A stretch of DNA of 10,043 nucleotides, taken from the NCBI GenBank assembly GCA_946480345.1, contig CAMLJR010000114.1, positions 1 to 10,043 of the forward strand, read 5' to 3'. The DNA is from an uncultured Spongiibacteraceae bacterium. GTDB lineage: Bacteria; Pseudomonadota; Gammaproteobacteria; Pseudomonadales; CAMLJR01. Of the stretch, positions 1 through 6,511 are shown piece after piece. The first letter of the stretch is position 1; each line of letters starts with the position of its first letter. Position numbers and translations under genes: made by a program. The notes beneath the pieces are model-generated. The model saw only the letters and a list, made by a program, of their open reading frames with translations. It was not told the DNA's origin and did no database searches.

Positions 1-31
1 AGACACAACACACTCCCAACAATACGTTGTC

Positions 32-151
32 ACTATTAACCAGGCGATCAAATACATCTTCCTGATGTATTTGATCTACGCGGCTAAAGCCGCATTAAAC
101 GCATCGTGCGTTGACTATTAACCCGGCAATAAAGATCGCCGGGTTAATAGT
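32..151. repeat. Nested inverted-repeat element with internal hairpins
   Basis: The outer arms 32-49 and 134-151 are inverted copies matching at 17 of 18 bases (actattaacc[a/c]ggcgatc). Between them lie three perfect hairpins: 46-58 with 64-76 (13 bp, 5-nt loop), 80-85 with 88-93 (6 bp) and 98-103 with 107-112 (6 bp, 3-nt loop). A further copy of the arm at 114-127 is an exact inverted match to 138-151, so the right arm can pair with either of two left arms. No convincing ORF lies here. It could be a dispersed REP- or MITE-like repeat or a structured RNA; I see no obvious target-site duplication. The repeats are plain in the sequence, while the function is unknown. Confidence 0.75.
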
Positions 152-179
152 ACGCAGCGACCGATGGTAACGAGCAATT

Positions 180-198
180 AAAATCGATAAACGATTTT
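180..198. repeat. AT-rich hairpin
   Basis: aaaatcg (180-186) and cgatttt (192-198) form a 7-bp stem around the loop ataaa, followed by one more T and an AT-rich stretch. On the + strand it resembles a weak terminator, but only two G-C pairs support it. It could end a rightward transcript crossing the repeat element at 32-151. Confidence 0.4.
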
Positions 199-222
199 TA
201 AAAATTAATTTACGAACGACAG

Positions 223-264
223 AAAAAACAAAAGCCGTTCTATTCAACATAGAGACGGCTTTTG
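223..264 (-). terminator. Rho-independent terminator of the yceD-acpP operon
   Basis: Read on the minus strand, 264-249 pairs with 243-229 (core AGCCGT...ACGGCT, one bulged base, 5-nt loop) and the stem runs into TTTTG followed by six T (228-223). It lies 42 bp past the acpP stop codon. It marks the end of the fatty acid operon and means that anything further left is not simply an extension of this transcript. Confidence 0.85.
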
Positions 265-305
265 CGAGTATTCACTGCAGAATTACGGCGACCAGCGCCG
301 CCAAT

Positions 306-542
306 TTATTGCAGGTTATTTTTGATGTAGTCGATAGCCAATTGAACAGTGGTGATCTTTTCGGCTTCTTCATCGGGAATTTCAGTTTCGAATTCCTCTT
401 CCAAAGCCATCACCAGCTCCACCGTGTCAAGGGAATCGGCACCCAGATCTTCGACGAACGAAGCGGACGGTTGTACGTCTTCTTCTTTTACGCCCAGTTG
501 TTCAGCGACGATTTTCTTGACGCGTTCTTCGATGCTGCTCAT
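306..542 (-). CDS. acpP: Acyl carrier protein
   Basis: This 78-residue acidic protein is the usual size for bacterial ACP. It carries growing acyl chains as thioesters on a 4'-phosphopantetheine arm and serves fatty acid, phospholipid and lipid A synthesis in the cytosol. The prosthetic group attachment site is Ser37 in the motif DLGADSLD, followed by the acidic recognition helix [24 protein letters not shown] that partner enzymes bind. An AGGAG ribosome site (559-555) lies 12 nt before the ATG, a slightly long spacing. It is the last gene of the operon, with a terminator directly after it. A 221-bp gap from fabG suggests an additional promoter of its own, as expected for a protein needed in large amounts. 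fabF, which often follows acpP, is not in the 305 bp beyond. Identification is certain. Confidence 0.98.
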   Translation of the reverse strand: MSSIEERVKKIVAEQLGVKEEDVQPSASFVEDLGADSLDTVELVMALEEEFETEIPDEEAEKITTVQLAIDYIKNNLQ

Positions 543-763
543 GGTTTTTATTGACTCCTAGGTTCAAATAAACTGTTGCCCGCTCGCTGCTCTGCGGGAC
601 GCAAACCGTGACAATTAAGTTCGGCAAAAATATTTCGTCGCGGCGGTGAAGGCCGGCATTTTACCCGTTTTTGTCCGCAAGGAAATACGCGGCGCGAAAA
701 ATTACTCAAAGTTAATCGGAAAAACTTTCTGAATCAGACACTTATTTAATTTTTAACGACCTA
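543..763 (-). promoter_or_regulatory. fabG-acpP intergenic region, possible acpP promoter
   Basis: This is the only long gap in the otherwise compact operon. On the minus strand it is AT-rich near fabG and contains TAAAAT at 663-658, a fair -10 element, with only a poor -35 (TTTCCT, 685-680, 16-nt spacer). A start there would give acpP a leader of about 110 nt. I see no strong terminator, so readthrough from fabG is likely. An 11-base palindrome, tctgaatcaga, lies at about 728-738. No recognisable FabR or FadR operator was found. The promoter is an inference from spacing and a weak motif match. Confidence 0.3.
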
Positions 764-1519
764 TTAGGCCATGTACATGCCGCCATTAACGTGCAATGTT
801 TCGCCCGTTATATAAGCCGCGCCATCGCTAACCAGAAATGCAACGGCCGCTGCGATTTCTTCTGCGCCACCAAGACGACCGAGCGGAATTTGCTTTGCCA
901 GCATATCGCGTTGCTCCTGCGGCAGTTCCCGGGTCATGTCAGTATCGATGAAGCCGGGCGCGACGCTGTTCACTGTGATGGCGCGCGAACCGATCTCGCG
1001 GGCCAGCGCGCGCGTGAAGCCATCCATACCGGCTTTGGTGGCGGCGTAATTGGACTGACCGGCGTTACCCATCGAGCCCACTACCGAGCTGATATTAACG
1101 ACTCGGCCCCAGCGCGCTTTGGTCATGCCGCGCAAACAAGCTTTGGTCACCCGATAAATCGCATTGAGATTGGTATCGATCACCTCGTCCCACTCTTCAT
1201 CTTTCATGCGCATCAAAAGATTGTCGCGAGTAATGCCGGCGTTGTTGACGAGCACCGTCGGCGTACCGAATTTCTCGGTAATGGTTTTGATGACGTCTTC
1301 GATTGCTGCGCTGTCGGTAACGTTAAGCATCATGCCAGCACCGTTAATGCCCGCTTCTTTCAGGCGCGCATCGATTGCATCGGCGCCCGCTTGCGAGGTA
1401 GCAGTGCCGATAACGATCAGCCCCTGACGGCCTAACATTTCCGCTATAGCGCGGCCGATACCGCGACTAGCGCCGGTGACCAACGCTACTTTTTGTTGTT
1501 TGTCTGTGTTGTCGCTCAT
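764..1519 (-). CDS. fabG: 3-oxoacyl-ACP reductase
   Basis: This is the NADPH-dependent reductase of the fatty acid elongation cycle, converting 3-oxoacyl-ACP to 3-hydroxyacyl-ACP. It is a classical short-chain dehydrogenase of 251 residues (E. coli 244). Visible are the nucleotide-binding TGASRGIG (15-22), NNAG (92-95), Asn117, and the catalytic Ser145, Tyr158 and Lys162 in SxxxxxxxxxxxxYxxxK spacing; the MGNAGQSNYAATKAG stretch is typical of FabG. Two ATGs are available. The first (1525) directly abuts the GGGAG ribosome site at 1530-1526, whereas the second (1519) lies 6 nt after it, so I chose 1519; the longer form adds Met-Thr. It begins 15 nt after the fabD stop and ends with tandem stops TAA TAG. 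Position between fabD and acpP separates it from the many other SDR paralogues. Confidence 0.96.
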   Translation of the reverse strand: MSDNTDKQQKVALVTGASRGIGRAIAEMLGRQGLIVIGTATSQAGADAIDARLKEAGINGAGMMLNVTDSAAIEDVIKTITEKFGTPTVLVNNAGITRDNLLMRMKDEEWDEVIDTNLNAIYRVTKACLRGMTKARWGRVVNISSVVGSMGNAGQSNYAATKAGMDGFTRALAREIGSRAITVNSVAPGFIDTDMTRELPQEQRDMLAKQIPLGRLGGAEEIAAAVAFLVSDGAAYITGETLHVNGGMYMA

Positions 1520-1534
1520 TGTCATCTCCCGCAG

Positions 1535-2473
1535 TTAATTTGCGAGCGCGGCTTCGAGGCCCGCGCAATCTTCGATACTGAGGCAACCGATATTTTTATC
1601 GATGCGCTTGATCAAACCACCGAGCACCTTGCCTGGCCCACATTCGATCGCTGCGGTAATTCCATGCGCGCCAATGTATTCGACACATTGCACCCAGCGT
1701 ACCGGACTGAAAATCTGTTCAAACAAAATCGCTTTGATTTTTTGCGGATCGGTTTCAGGTTGTGCATGCACGTTGTGCACGACAGGAATGGTCGGCGCCG
1801 AAAATTTCAAATCCACCATCGCCTCTTTCAGCTTATCGCCCGCCGGTCGCATCAAAGACGTATGGAAAGGCGCGCTTACCGGTAGAGGCAATGCGCGTTT
1901 TGAACCGGCCGCTTTACACAGTTCAATCGCGCGATCGACCGCAGCGACAGTACCCGCGATAACGACCTGCCCCGGCGCATTAAAATTAACGGCTTCGACA
2001 ACGCCGCCATCCTTGCTCGCATCCGCGCATATCTGCGCGAGTTGCGCATCTTCAAGCCCCAACACTGCCGCCATTGCGCCCTCTCCAACCGGCACTGCCG
2101 TCTGCATGAATTGACCGCGCGCACGCACCAATTTCACCGCGTCGGCAAATGCGATCGTATTTGCACAAACAAGCGCGGAAAATTCACCAAGGCTATGGCC
2201 CGCAAGCAAGCTCGGTTGAACACCATTTTTTTGCTGCCATACGCGCCATAGCGCAACGCTTGACGTCAACAACAACGGCTGTGTTTTTTCGGTGAGATTC
2301 AATTCTTCCTGCGGGCCTTGCTGAATCAATGCCCACATGTCGTAGCCGAGCGCGTCGGACGCTTCGGCGAATGTTTGGGTCACGATCGGAAACGCATCGG
2401 CAATCTCAGCAAGCATGCCCACTTTTTGCGAACCCTGCCCCGGAAATACAAAAGCCAATTGGTTGCTGTTCAT
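1535..2473 (-). CDS. fabD: Malonyl-CoA:ACP transacylase
   Basis: The enzyme moves malonyl from CoA to ACP, giving the two-carbon donor for chain elongation. The 312 residues match the usual length (E. coli 309). Conserved features are the N-terminal FVFPGQGSQKVGM, the nucleophile Ser94 in GHSLGE, Arg119 in the RARGQFMQ segment, and the catalytic His204 in APFHTSLM, followed by GPGKVLGGL near the C-terminus. The start codon overlaps the plsX stop as ATGA (2473-2470), with a GGAG ribosome site inside plsX 8 nt upstream, so translation is probably coupled to plsX. In enterics fabH sits between these two genes; here there is no room for it. Identification is firm. Confidence 0.97.
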   Translation of the reverse strand: MNSNQLAFVFPGQGSQKVGMLAEIADAFPIVTQTFAEASDALGYDMWALIQQGPQEELNLTEKTQPLLLTSSVALWRVWQQKNGVQPSLLAGHSLGEFSALVCANTIAFADAVKLVRARGQFMQTAVPVGEGAMAAVLGLEDAQLAQICADASKDGGVVEAVNFNAPGQVVIAGTVAAVDRAIELCKAAGSKRALPLPVSAPFHTSLMRPAGDKLKEAMVDLKFSAPTIPVVHNVHAQPETDPQKIKAILFEQIFSPVRWVQCVEYIGAHGITAAIECGPGKVLGGLIKRIDKNIGCLSIEDCAGLEAALAN

Positions 2474-3480
2474 TGTTGTTTCTCCAGCTTTATCTCACTG
2501 TGACGTGCAATTGCATCGAGCAGATTATTCTCAACTGCATTAACTGCGCGCGTAATGGCACTTTCGAAGCCTGTTATAGAACTATTACCGTGACTCTTTA
2601 CAACAACTCCGCGCAAGCCGAGCAGGCAGGCACCGTTATATTGTTGCGGATCAAGCTCGCGATAAAGTGCGCGTAAAACCGGTAGCGCAAATATCGCTGC
2701 GATACGGGTGAAGATAGTGCGGCTGAAATGCTGCTTTAGTTTTTTCGCAATCAGACTCGCGGCGCCTTCGCATACTTTCAATGCGATATTGCCAGCAAAG
2801 CCGTCGCAAACCACCACATCCGCGGTACCGCGAAACAAGGTATCGCCTTCGACGAAACCGCAATAATTGATGTGTGCATCGCGCGACAACAGCTCCGCCG
2901 CCGCTTTCACCAAATCATTACCTTTATTACTTTCGACGCCGATATTCAGCAATGCCACACGCGGCTTGTTAACACCCTCAACCGCAACCAGTGCACTTCC
3001 CATTCGAGCAAATTGCTGTAATTGATTCGCATCGCAATCGACGTTGGCGCCGAGATCGAGCAATAAACATTGACCGCTCCGTGTAGGCACAGAAGCAGCA
3101 ATCGCGGGACGGTCGATACCTGGAAGCGTTTTAAGTACGAGCAATCCCATCGCCATTAGCGCGCCGGTGTTGCCCGCACTAACCACAGCATCAACTTGCT
3201 GCTCGGCCAGCAAATCGAGCGCGATACGCATTGATGATTGATGTTTTTGGCGCATCGCCCGCGCCGGACGATCGTTCATTTCGACGATTTGTTTCGCGTC
3301 GACAATGCTCAAACGATCGGGCAGCAACGGCAATTCGGCACGAATCCGATCGGCGTCGCCAACCAGAACAATATGCAGATGAGAAAAGTGTTTGAGGCTA
3401 TTTACAGCGGCGGGAAGCGAAGAGCGGAGACCGTAGTCTCCGCCCATGACATCGAATGCAATGCGAAGTGGTTTCGCCAA
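2470..3480 (-). CDS. plsX: Phosphate acyltransferase PlsX
   Basis: PlsX makes acyl-phosphate from acyl-ACP, which PlsY then uses to acylate glycerol-3-phosphate at the membrane; it thus links fatty acid to phospholipid synthesis. The 336 residues are of normal length. Family motifs in order are AFDVMGGD at the N-terminus, VSAGNTGALMA, LDLGANVDC, CDGFAGN and NGACLLGLRGVVVKSHG. The start is unusual: the codon that fits the family N-terminus is TTG (3480-3478), with CTG just before it and no clear ribosome site. It lies 6 nt after the rpmF stop and in the same reading frame, so initiation probably depends on ribosomes finishing rpmF. It shares an ATGA stop/start overlap with fabD. Confidence 0.95.
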   Translation of the reverse strand: MAKPLRIAFDVMGGDYGLRSSLPAAVNSLKHFSHLHIVLVGDADRIRAELPLLPDRLSIVDAKQIVEMNDRPARAMRQKHQSSMRIALDLLAEQQVDAVVSAGNTGALMAMGLLVLKTLPGIDRPAIAASVPTRSGQCLLLDLGANVDCDANQLQQFARMGSALVAVEGVNKPRVALLNIGVESNKGNDLVKAAAELLSRDAHINYCGFVEGDTLFRGTADVVVCDGFAGNIALKVCEGAASLIAKKLKQHFSRTIFTRIAAIFALPVLRALYRELDPQQYNGACLLGLRGVVVKSHGNSSITGFESAITRAVNAVENNLLDAIARHSEIKLEKQQ

Positions 3481-3486
3481 CAGCGC

Positions 3487-3669
3487 TTATTCGTCGTCGC
3501 CGGTCTGAATTACTTTCTTACCGCGGTAAAAACCATCGGCGGTCACGTGATGGCGACGATGAGTTTCGCCGCTGGTGGCATCGACGGACAATGTCGGGCC
3601 AGTCAATGCATCGTGCGCGCGACGCATATCGCGACGTGAGCGGGATTTACGGTTCTGTTGTACGGCCAT
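3487..3669 (-). CDS. rpmF: 50S ribosomal protein L32
   Basis: This small, very basic 60-residue protein has the L32 pattern: [22 protein letters not shown] at the N-terminus, then [28 protein letters not shown]. It is a structural protein of the large ribosomal subunit. No cysteines are present, so it belongs to the zinc-free form as in E. coli. A GAGGAA ribosome site lies 7 nt before the ATG (3682-3677), the best such site in the operon. It follows yceD after 40 nt and precedes plsX by 6 nt, the arrangement conserved widely in proteobacteria. Frame continuity with plsX across a single TAA is noted under plsX. Confidence 0.97.
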   Translation of the reverse strand: MAVQQNRKSRSRRDMRRAHDALTGPTLSVDATSGETHRRHHVTADGFYRGKKVIQTGDDE

Positions 3670-3709
3670 GGAGGCATTCCTCGTTAAACACTAATTGCTA
3701 GAACATTCA

Positions 3710-4231
3710 CTACTTGCCGGACTTTAACTGTTCCAGCACTTTGAACGGATTCGGTTTTTCCTTGCTCGCAACCGGCGCTTCTGGTTCCGCCGGCGTGTAA
3801 CTCATCGAGCACTCACCAATGTCGTGATAACTGGCGTAGGGAACACAAAGAATGAGTTCGTCTTCGATCAGATCCCTAACATCCTGCAAGCCTTCGCCGA
3901 CGATGTATGGTTCGACATCTTTCGGCAAACGTACCGCTTCGTCATCCGACCATACCGCCGCTACGGCGAAACGCGAATCGACTGGCAGCGCCATCGGCTT
4001 CATGCAACGCTGACACTGCACCTGCAGCTGTGCCACAACTTCACCATCGATGCGCCTGATGCCCTGTTCATCGCGGTAGAAGTGCAAATCGATATCGACG
4101 TCGCCATCGCTCGACACTAACATGTCGGCCACGCGCGAGAACTTGGACAGCGGTTCCCGCGCCGAAAGCGTCGTATCGACCGCGATCAACCTGCGAACAT
4201 CGACCTGTTTGGGCAGGGGGGTGCTTGACAT
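3710..4231 (-). CDS. yceD: YceD family (DUF177) 23S rRNA accumulation protein
   Basis: This 173-residue protein belongs to the YceD/DUF177 family, which is required for normal 23S rRNA accumulation in E. coli and plants; its biochemical activity is not well defined. The family core is visible as the paired cysteines Cys73 and Cys76 in LQVQCQRCMKP, an acidic EDELILCVPY segment (about 123-132), and the C-terminal KPNPFKVLEQLK. The N-terminus PLPKQVDVRRL resembles the pseudomonad members. No ribosome site precedes this ATG at normal distance, and the promoter at 4241-4269 would start the mRNA 0-4 nt upstream, so it is probably translated from a leaderless or nearly leaderless message. It is the first gene of the operon with rpmF and the fab genes. 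Confidence 0.92.
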   Translation of the reverse strand: MSSTPLPKQVDVRRLIAVDTTLSAREPLSKFSRVADMLVSSDGDVDIDLHFYRDEQGIRRIDGEVVAQLQVQCQRCMKPMALPVDSRFAVAAVWSDDEAVRLPKDVEPYIVGEGLQDVRDLIEDELILCVPYASYHDIGECSMSYTPAEPEAPVASKEKPNPFKVLEQLKSGK

Positions 4232-4240
4232 AGGCGCGCA

Positions 4241-4269
4241 ATCATAGGGCCGACCTCCGCGCCTGTCAA
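4241..4269 (-). promoter_or_regulatory. Sigma-70 promoter of yceD-rpmF-plsX-fabDG-acpP
   Basis: On the minus strand TTGACA (4269-4264) is a perfect -35 and TATGAT (4246-4241) differs from the -10 consensus at one base; the spacer is exactly 17 nt. The expected start of transcription is about 4235-4231, at or just before the A of the yceD ATG. This is the strongest promoter I can see in the window, fitting genes for ribosomal and lipid synthesis proteins. Confidence 0.8.
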
Positions 4270-4342
4270 AATTATTTCGCGGCGCGCGAACACTGATTTT
4301 TCAAGCCTTTTCCCATCACGTAACCGCGATATCTTCTCAATC

Positions 4343-4921
4343 ATGCCGCAACTCGTTCTCGCTTCCAGCTCGATTTATCGGCGCGCGCTACTCGATAAGC
4401 TTGGCTTGCCGTTCATCGCAGAAAGCTCCTCGATCGACGAAACGCCACTGCCCGATGAATCGGCCGATACGTTAGTGCAACGCCTAGCTTTAGCAAAGGC
4501 GACTGCATTGGCGGCCAAATATCCCTCTCACCTGATTATCGGCAGCGACCAAGTTGCCACGCTCGACGGCAAAATTCTGGGCAAACCCGGCAACCTGACG
4601 AACGCACTGGAACAATTACGCGCCTGCAACGGCCGACGCGTCACTTTTCTCACCGGACTCACGCTACTCGATAGTCGCAGCGGGCTTTCGACAACCGTGA
4701 TCGAACCCTTCAGCGTTTGCTTTCGGCGATTAAGCGACCATCAGATCGAACATTATCTGGAACGTGAACAGCCATTCGACTGCGCCGGCAGCTTCAAAGC
4801 GGAAGGACTCGGGATCGCATTATTCGAGAGCATGCATGGCGACGACCCGAATGCATTAATCGGATTGCCGCTAATACGACTGGTGACGTTGTTACAGCAA
4901 GCAGGAATTTCCGTTATCTAA
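4343..4921 (+). CDS. yceF: Maf/YceF-type nucleotide pyrophosphatase (7-methyl-GTP)
   Basis: Maf proteins hydrolyse nucleoside triphosphates to monophosphate and pyrophosphate, probably cleansing non-canonical nucleotides. The YceF subfamily prefers 7-methyl-GTP. This 192-residue protein shows LASSSIYRRALL (6-17), the catalytic region GSDQV (67-71, Asp69), GKP (80-82), CNGRRVTFLTG (95-105) and DCAGSFKAEG (146-155). GSDQV rather than DTVV-like sequence points to YceF and not the dTTP/UTP-specific YhdE group. No ribosome site precedes the ATG; a weak -10 (TATCTT, 4330-4335) lies only 7 nt upstream, so this message might also lack a leader. It is divergent from yceD, its usual neighbour, and its last 8 bases overlap the end of the convergent HAD gene. 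The subfamily assignment is likely rather than certain. Confidence 0.92.
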   Translation: MPQLVLASSSIYRRALLDKLGLPFIAESSSIDETPLPDESADTLVQRLALAKATALAAKYPSHLIIGSDQVATLDGKILGKPGNLTNALEQLRACNGRRVTFLTGLTLLDSRSGLSTTVIEPFSVCFRRLSDHQIEHYLEREQPFDCAGSFKAEGLGIALFESMHGDDPNALIGLPLIRLVTLLQQAGISVI

Positions 4922-5555
4922 GCCAGCGATGCGTAAGCAATTGCGAAAACTCTGACAGCACCAGCTCCGGTTCATACGCCAGCAATCGATCGACCGCGTG
5001 CGCGCCATAGTCGACTGCGATGCACTGCATTCCCGCTGAACGCGCCATCGCGAGATCGTATTCGGTATCGCCGACCATCACGGCACGCTCGGTGACCAGT
5101 TTCAGCTCGCCAAGCAATTCGTGCAGCATCTGCGGGTGCGGCTTCGAACGCGTTTCATCGGCGCAGCGCGTTGCGTCGAAAAAGTCGCGCAACTCGAGTT
5201 GATCGAGTACTCGATCCAAACCGCGACGACTTTTCCCGGTGGCGATCGCAAGATGAAAGTTTTTTTCCTTCAACGCGTGCAGCGTAGCGAGCACGCCGGG
5301 AAATAATTCGCATGGGTGGTGATCGGCGGCCAAATAGTGTTTCACATAGCTTTGCCGAAACGCCTCACGACCGGTAATGGAAAGCGTTGGGTAAAGCGCG
5401 GTGATCGCTTCCGGCAGACCGAGCCCGATGATATTGCGCGATTGCTCCTCAGTTCGAGATGGGAGACCGCATTCGGCGATGGCCGACTGAAGCGCGTCGA
5501 CAATGCGTTGTGCCGAATCGATTAACGTGCCATCCCAATCAAAAATAAACAGCAT
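4914..5555 (-). CDS. HAD-superfamily phosphatase, phosphoglycolate phosphatase-like
   Basis: A 213-residue haloacid dehalogenase family hydrolase with all four motifs: FDWDGTL (nucleophile Asp6, acid/base Asp8), ATGKS, the lysine in SKPHP, and VMVGDTEYD with the metal-binding aspartates. A helical cap between motifs I and II marks subfamily IA. It should remove phosphate from a small metabolite; the substrate cannot be read from the sequence. Similar genes sit directly after rluC in pseudomonads. The ATG is 8 nt past the rluC stop (TAG) without a good ribosome site, suggesting coupled translation. The stop lies inside the 3' end of the opposing maf gene. Phosphoglycolate phosphatase (gph) is possible but not supported enough to name. 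Confidence 0.88.
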   Translation of the reverse strand: MLFIFDWDGTLIDSAQRIVDALQSAIAECGLPSRTEEQSRNIIGLGLPEAITALYPTLSITGREAFRQSYVKHYLAADHHPCELFPGVLATLHALKEKNFHLAIATGKSRRGLDRVLDQLELRDFFDATRCADETRSKPHPQMLHELLGELKLVTERAVMVGDTEYDLAMARSAGMQCIAVDYGAHAVDRLLAYEPELVLSEFSQLLTHRWLR

Positions 5556-5563
5556 GAATACAG

Positions 5564-6511
5564 CTACTTGCGAAGGATTTGTAGAAAGGATTTCAGCTCA
5601 GGATGAAGTTCTGCTTTAAGTGACAGCCGCTGCTCCTCCCAATCGAACGACAGCGAATGGGCGTGCAAAAAAAGACGGCGTAGCCCTAGTTCGCGGAAAC
5701 GGAGGCCATCTTCACGACTGCTGTATTTTTCATCGCCAGCCAACGGATGGCCAGCGTATTGCGCATGCACGCGGATTTGGTGGGTACGCCCGGTCACCGG
5801 TATTGCTTCTATTAATGTGGCGTCCTCGAACGCCTCGACGATCGAAAAGCGTGTCAGCGCGGGTTTGCCGTCAGCACTTACGCGCACCACTCGCTCGCCC
5901 GATTTGAGCGTGTTCTTTTGCAGCGGCGCATCGACATGAGTCCGCCCTCGCGGCCATTGCCCGACTGCCAATGCGAGATAGCGTTTATCGATACCATCGC
6001 CCCGCAAAGCGGCATGTAACTTCAACAGCGCGCTGCGCTTCTTCGCCACCATGATGCAACCCGAAGTATCGCGATCGAGTCGATGCACCAACTCAAGAAA
6101 CTTCGCCTGCGGACGCATGGTTCGCAGCGCTTCAATGAGCCCCAGGCTTACTCCGCTGCCACCGTGCACCGCCAGACCCGACGGCTTATCGATGACAATC
6201 AACGCATCGTCTTCGAACAGAACGGCCTCGGCCAGTCGATCCGCCAAACCAGTCGATACCGAAACAGGTGAGTCATCGGATTCGGCCATACGGATCGGCG
6301 GTATCCGCACCTGATCGCCGCTCTGCAATCGGTATTCGGCTTTCACCCTTCCTTTATTTACACGCACCTCGCCGCGCCGAAGCAGATTGTAGATACGCGA
6401 CTTCGGCACACCTTTCAGCTCTCGCACCAGGAAATTATCGATCCGCTGGCCATCGCTATTGGCATCGACGGCCACGATACGAACAGTAGCGGCCTGATTC
6501 TTTTCTGTCAT
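5564..6511 (-). CDS. rluC: 23S rRNA pseudouridine synthase RluC
   Basis: RluC converts uridines 955, 2504 and 2580 of 23S rRNA (E. coli numbering) to pseudouridine. The 315-residue protein has an N-terminal S4 RNA-binding domain (about 22-75, GQRIDNFLVRELKGVPKSRI) and a RluA-type catalytic domain with HRLDRDTSG, where Asp146 is the nucleophile; TGRTHQIRVH and a C-terminal RLFLHAHSL complete the pattern. The S4 segment, PSGLAVHGGSG and FLELVHRLDRDTSG are closest to RluC rather than RluD or RluA. Location beside and divergent from rne is conserved in gammaproteobacteria. The ribosome site is weak (no purine run within 15 nt). It heads a two-gene leftward unit with the HAD phosphatase. Confidence 0.96.
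   Translation of the reverse strand: MTEKNQAATVRIVAVDANSDGQRIDNFLVRELKGVPKSRIYNLLRRGEVRVNKGRVKAEYRLQSGDQVRIPPIRMAESDDSPVSVSTGLADRLAEAVLFEDDALIVIDKPSGLAVHGGSGVSLGLIEALRTMRPQAKFLELVHRLDRDTSGCIMVAKKRSALLKLHAALRGDGIDKRYLALAVGQWPRGRTHVDAPLQKNTLKSGERVVRVSADGKPALTRFSIVEAFEDATLIEAIPVTGRTHQIRVHAQYAGHPLAGDEKYSSREDGLRFRELGLRRLFLHAHSLSFDWEEQRLSLKAELHPELKSFLQILRK

Noticed and set aside
65..121. 18-codon frame through the hairpins of the repeat element
   Set aside because: It is very short, has no ribosome site, and is fully explained by the inverted repeats.
791..1435. 214-codon frame on the + strand over fabG
   Set aside because: It is antisense to a complete, conserved fabG with all catalytic residues and shows no domain of its own.
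1520..1525. First ATG of fabG at 1525
   Set aside because: It touches the GGGAG ribosome site with no spacing; the ATG at 1519 has a 6-nt spacing.
4186..4245. 19-codon frame with a well-placed GGAGG overlapping the yceD start
   Set aside because: Its ATG is part of the -10 hexamer of the strong promoter, so the frame's start and ribosome site would not be in the main transcript.
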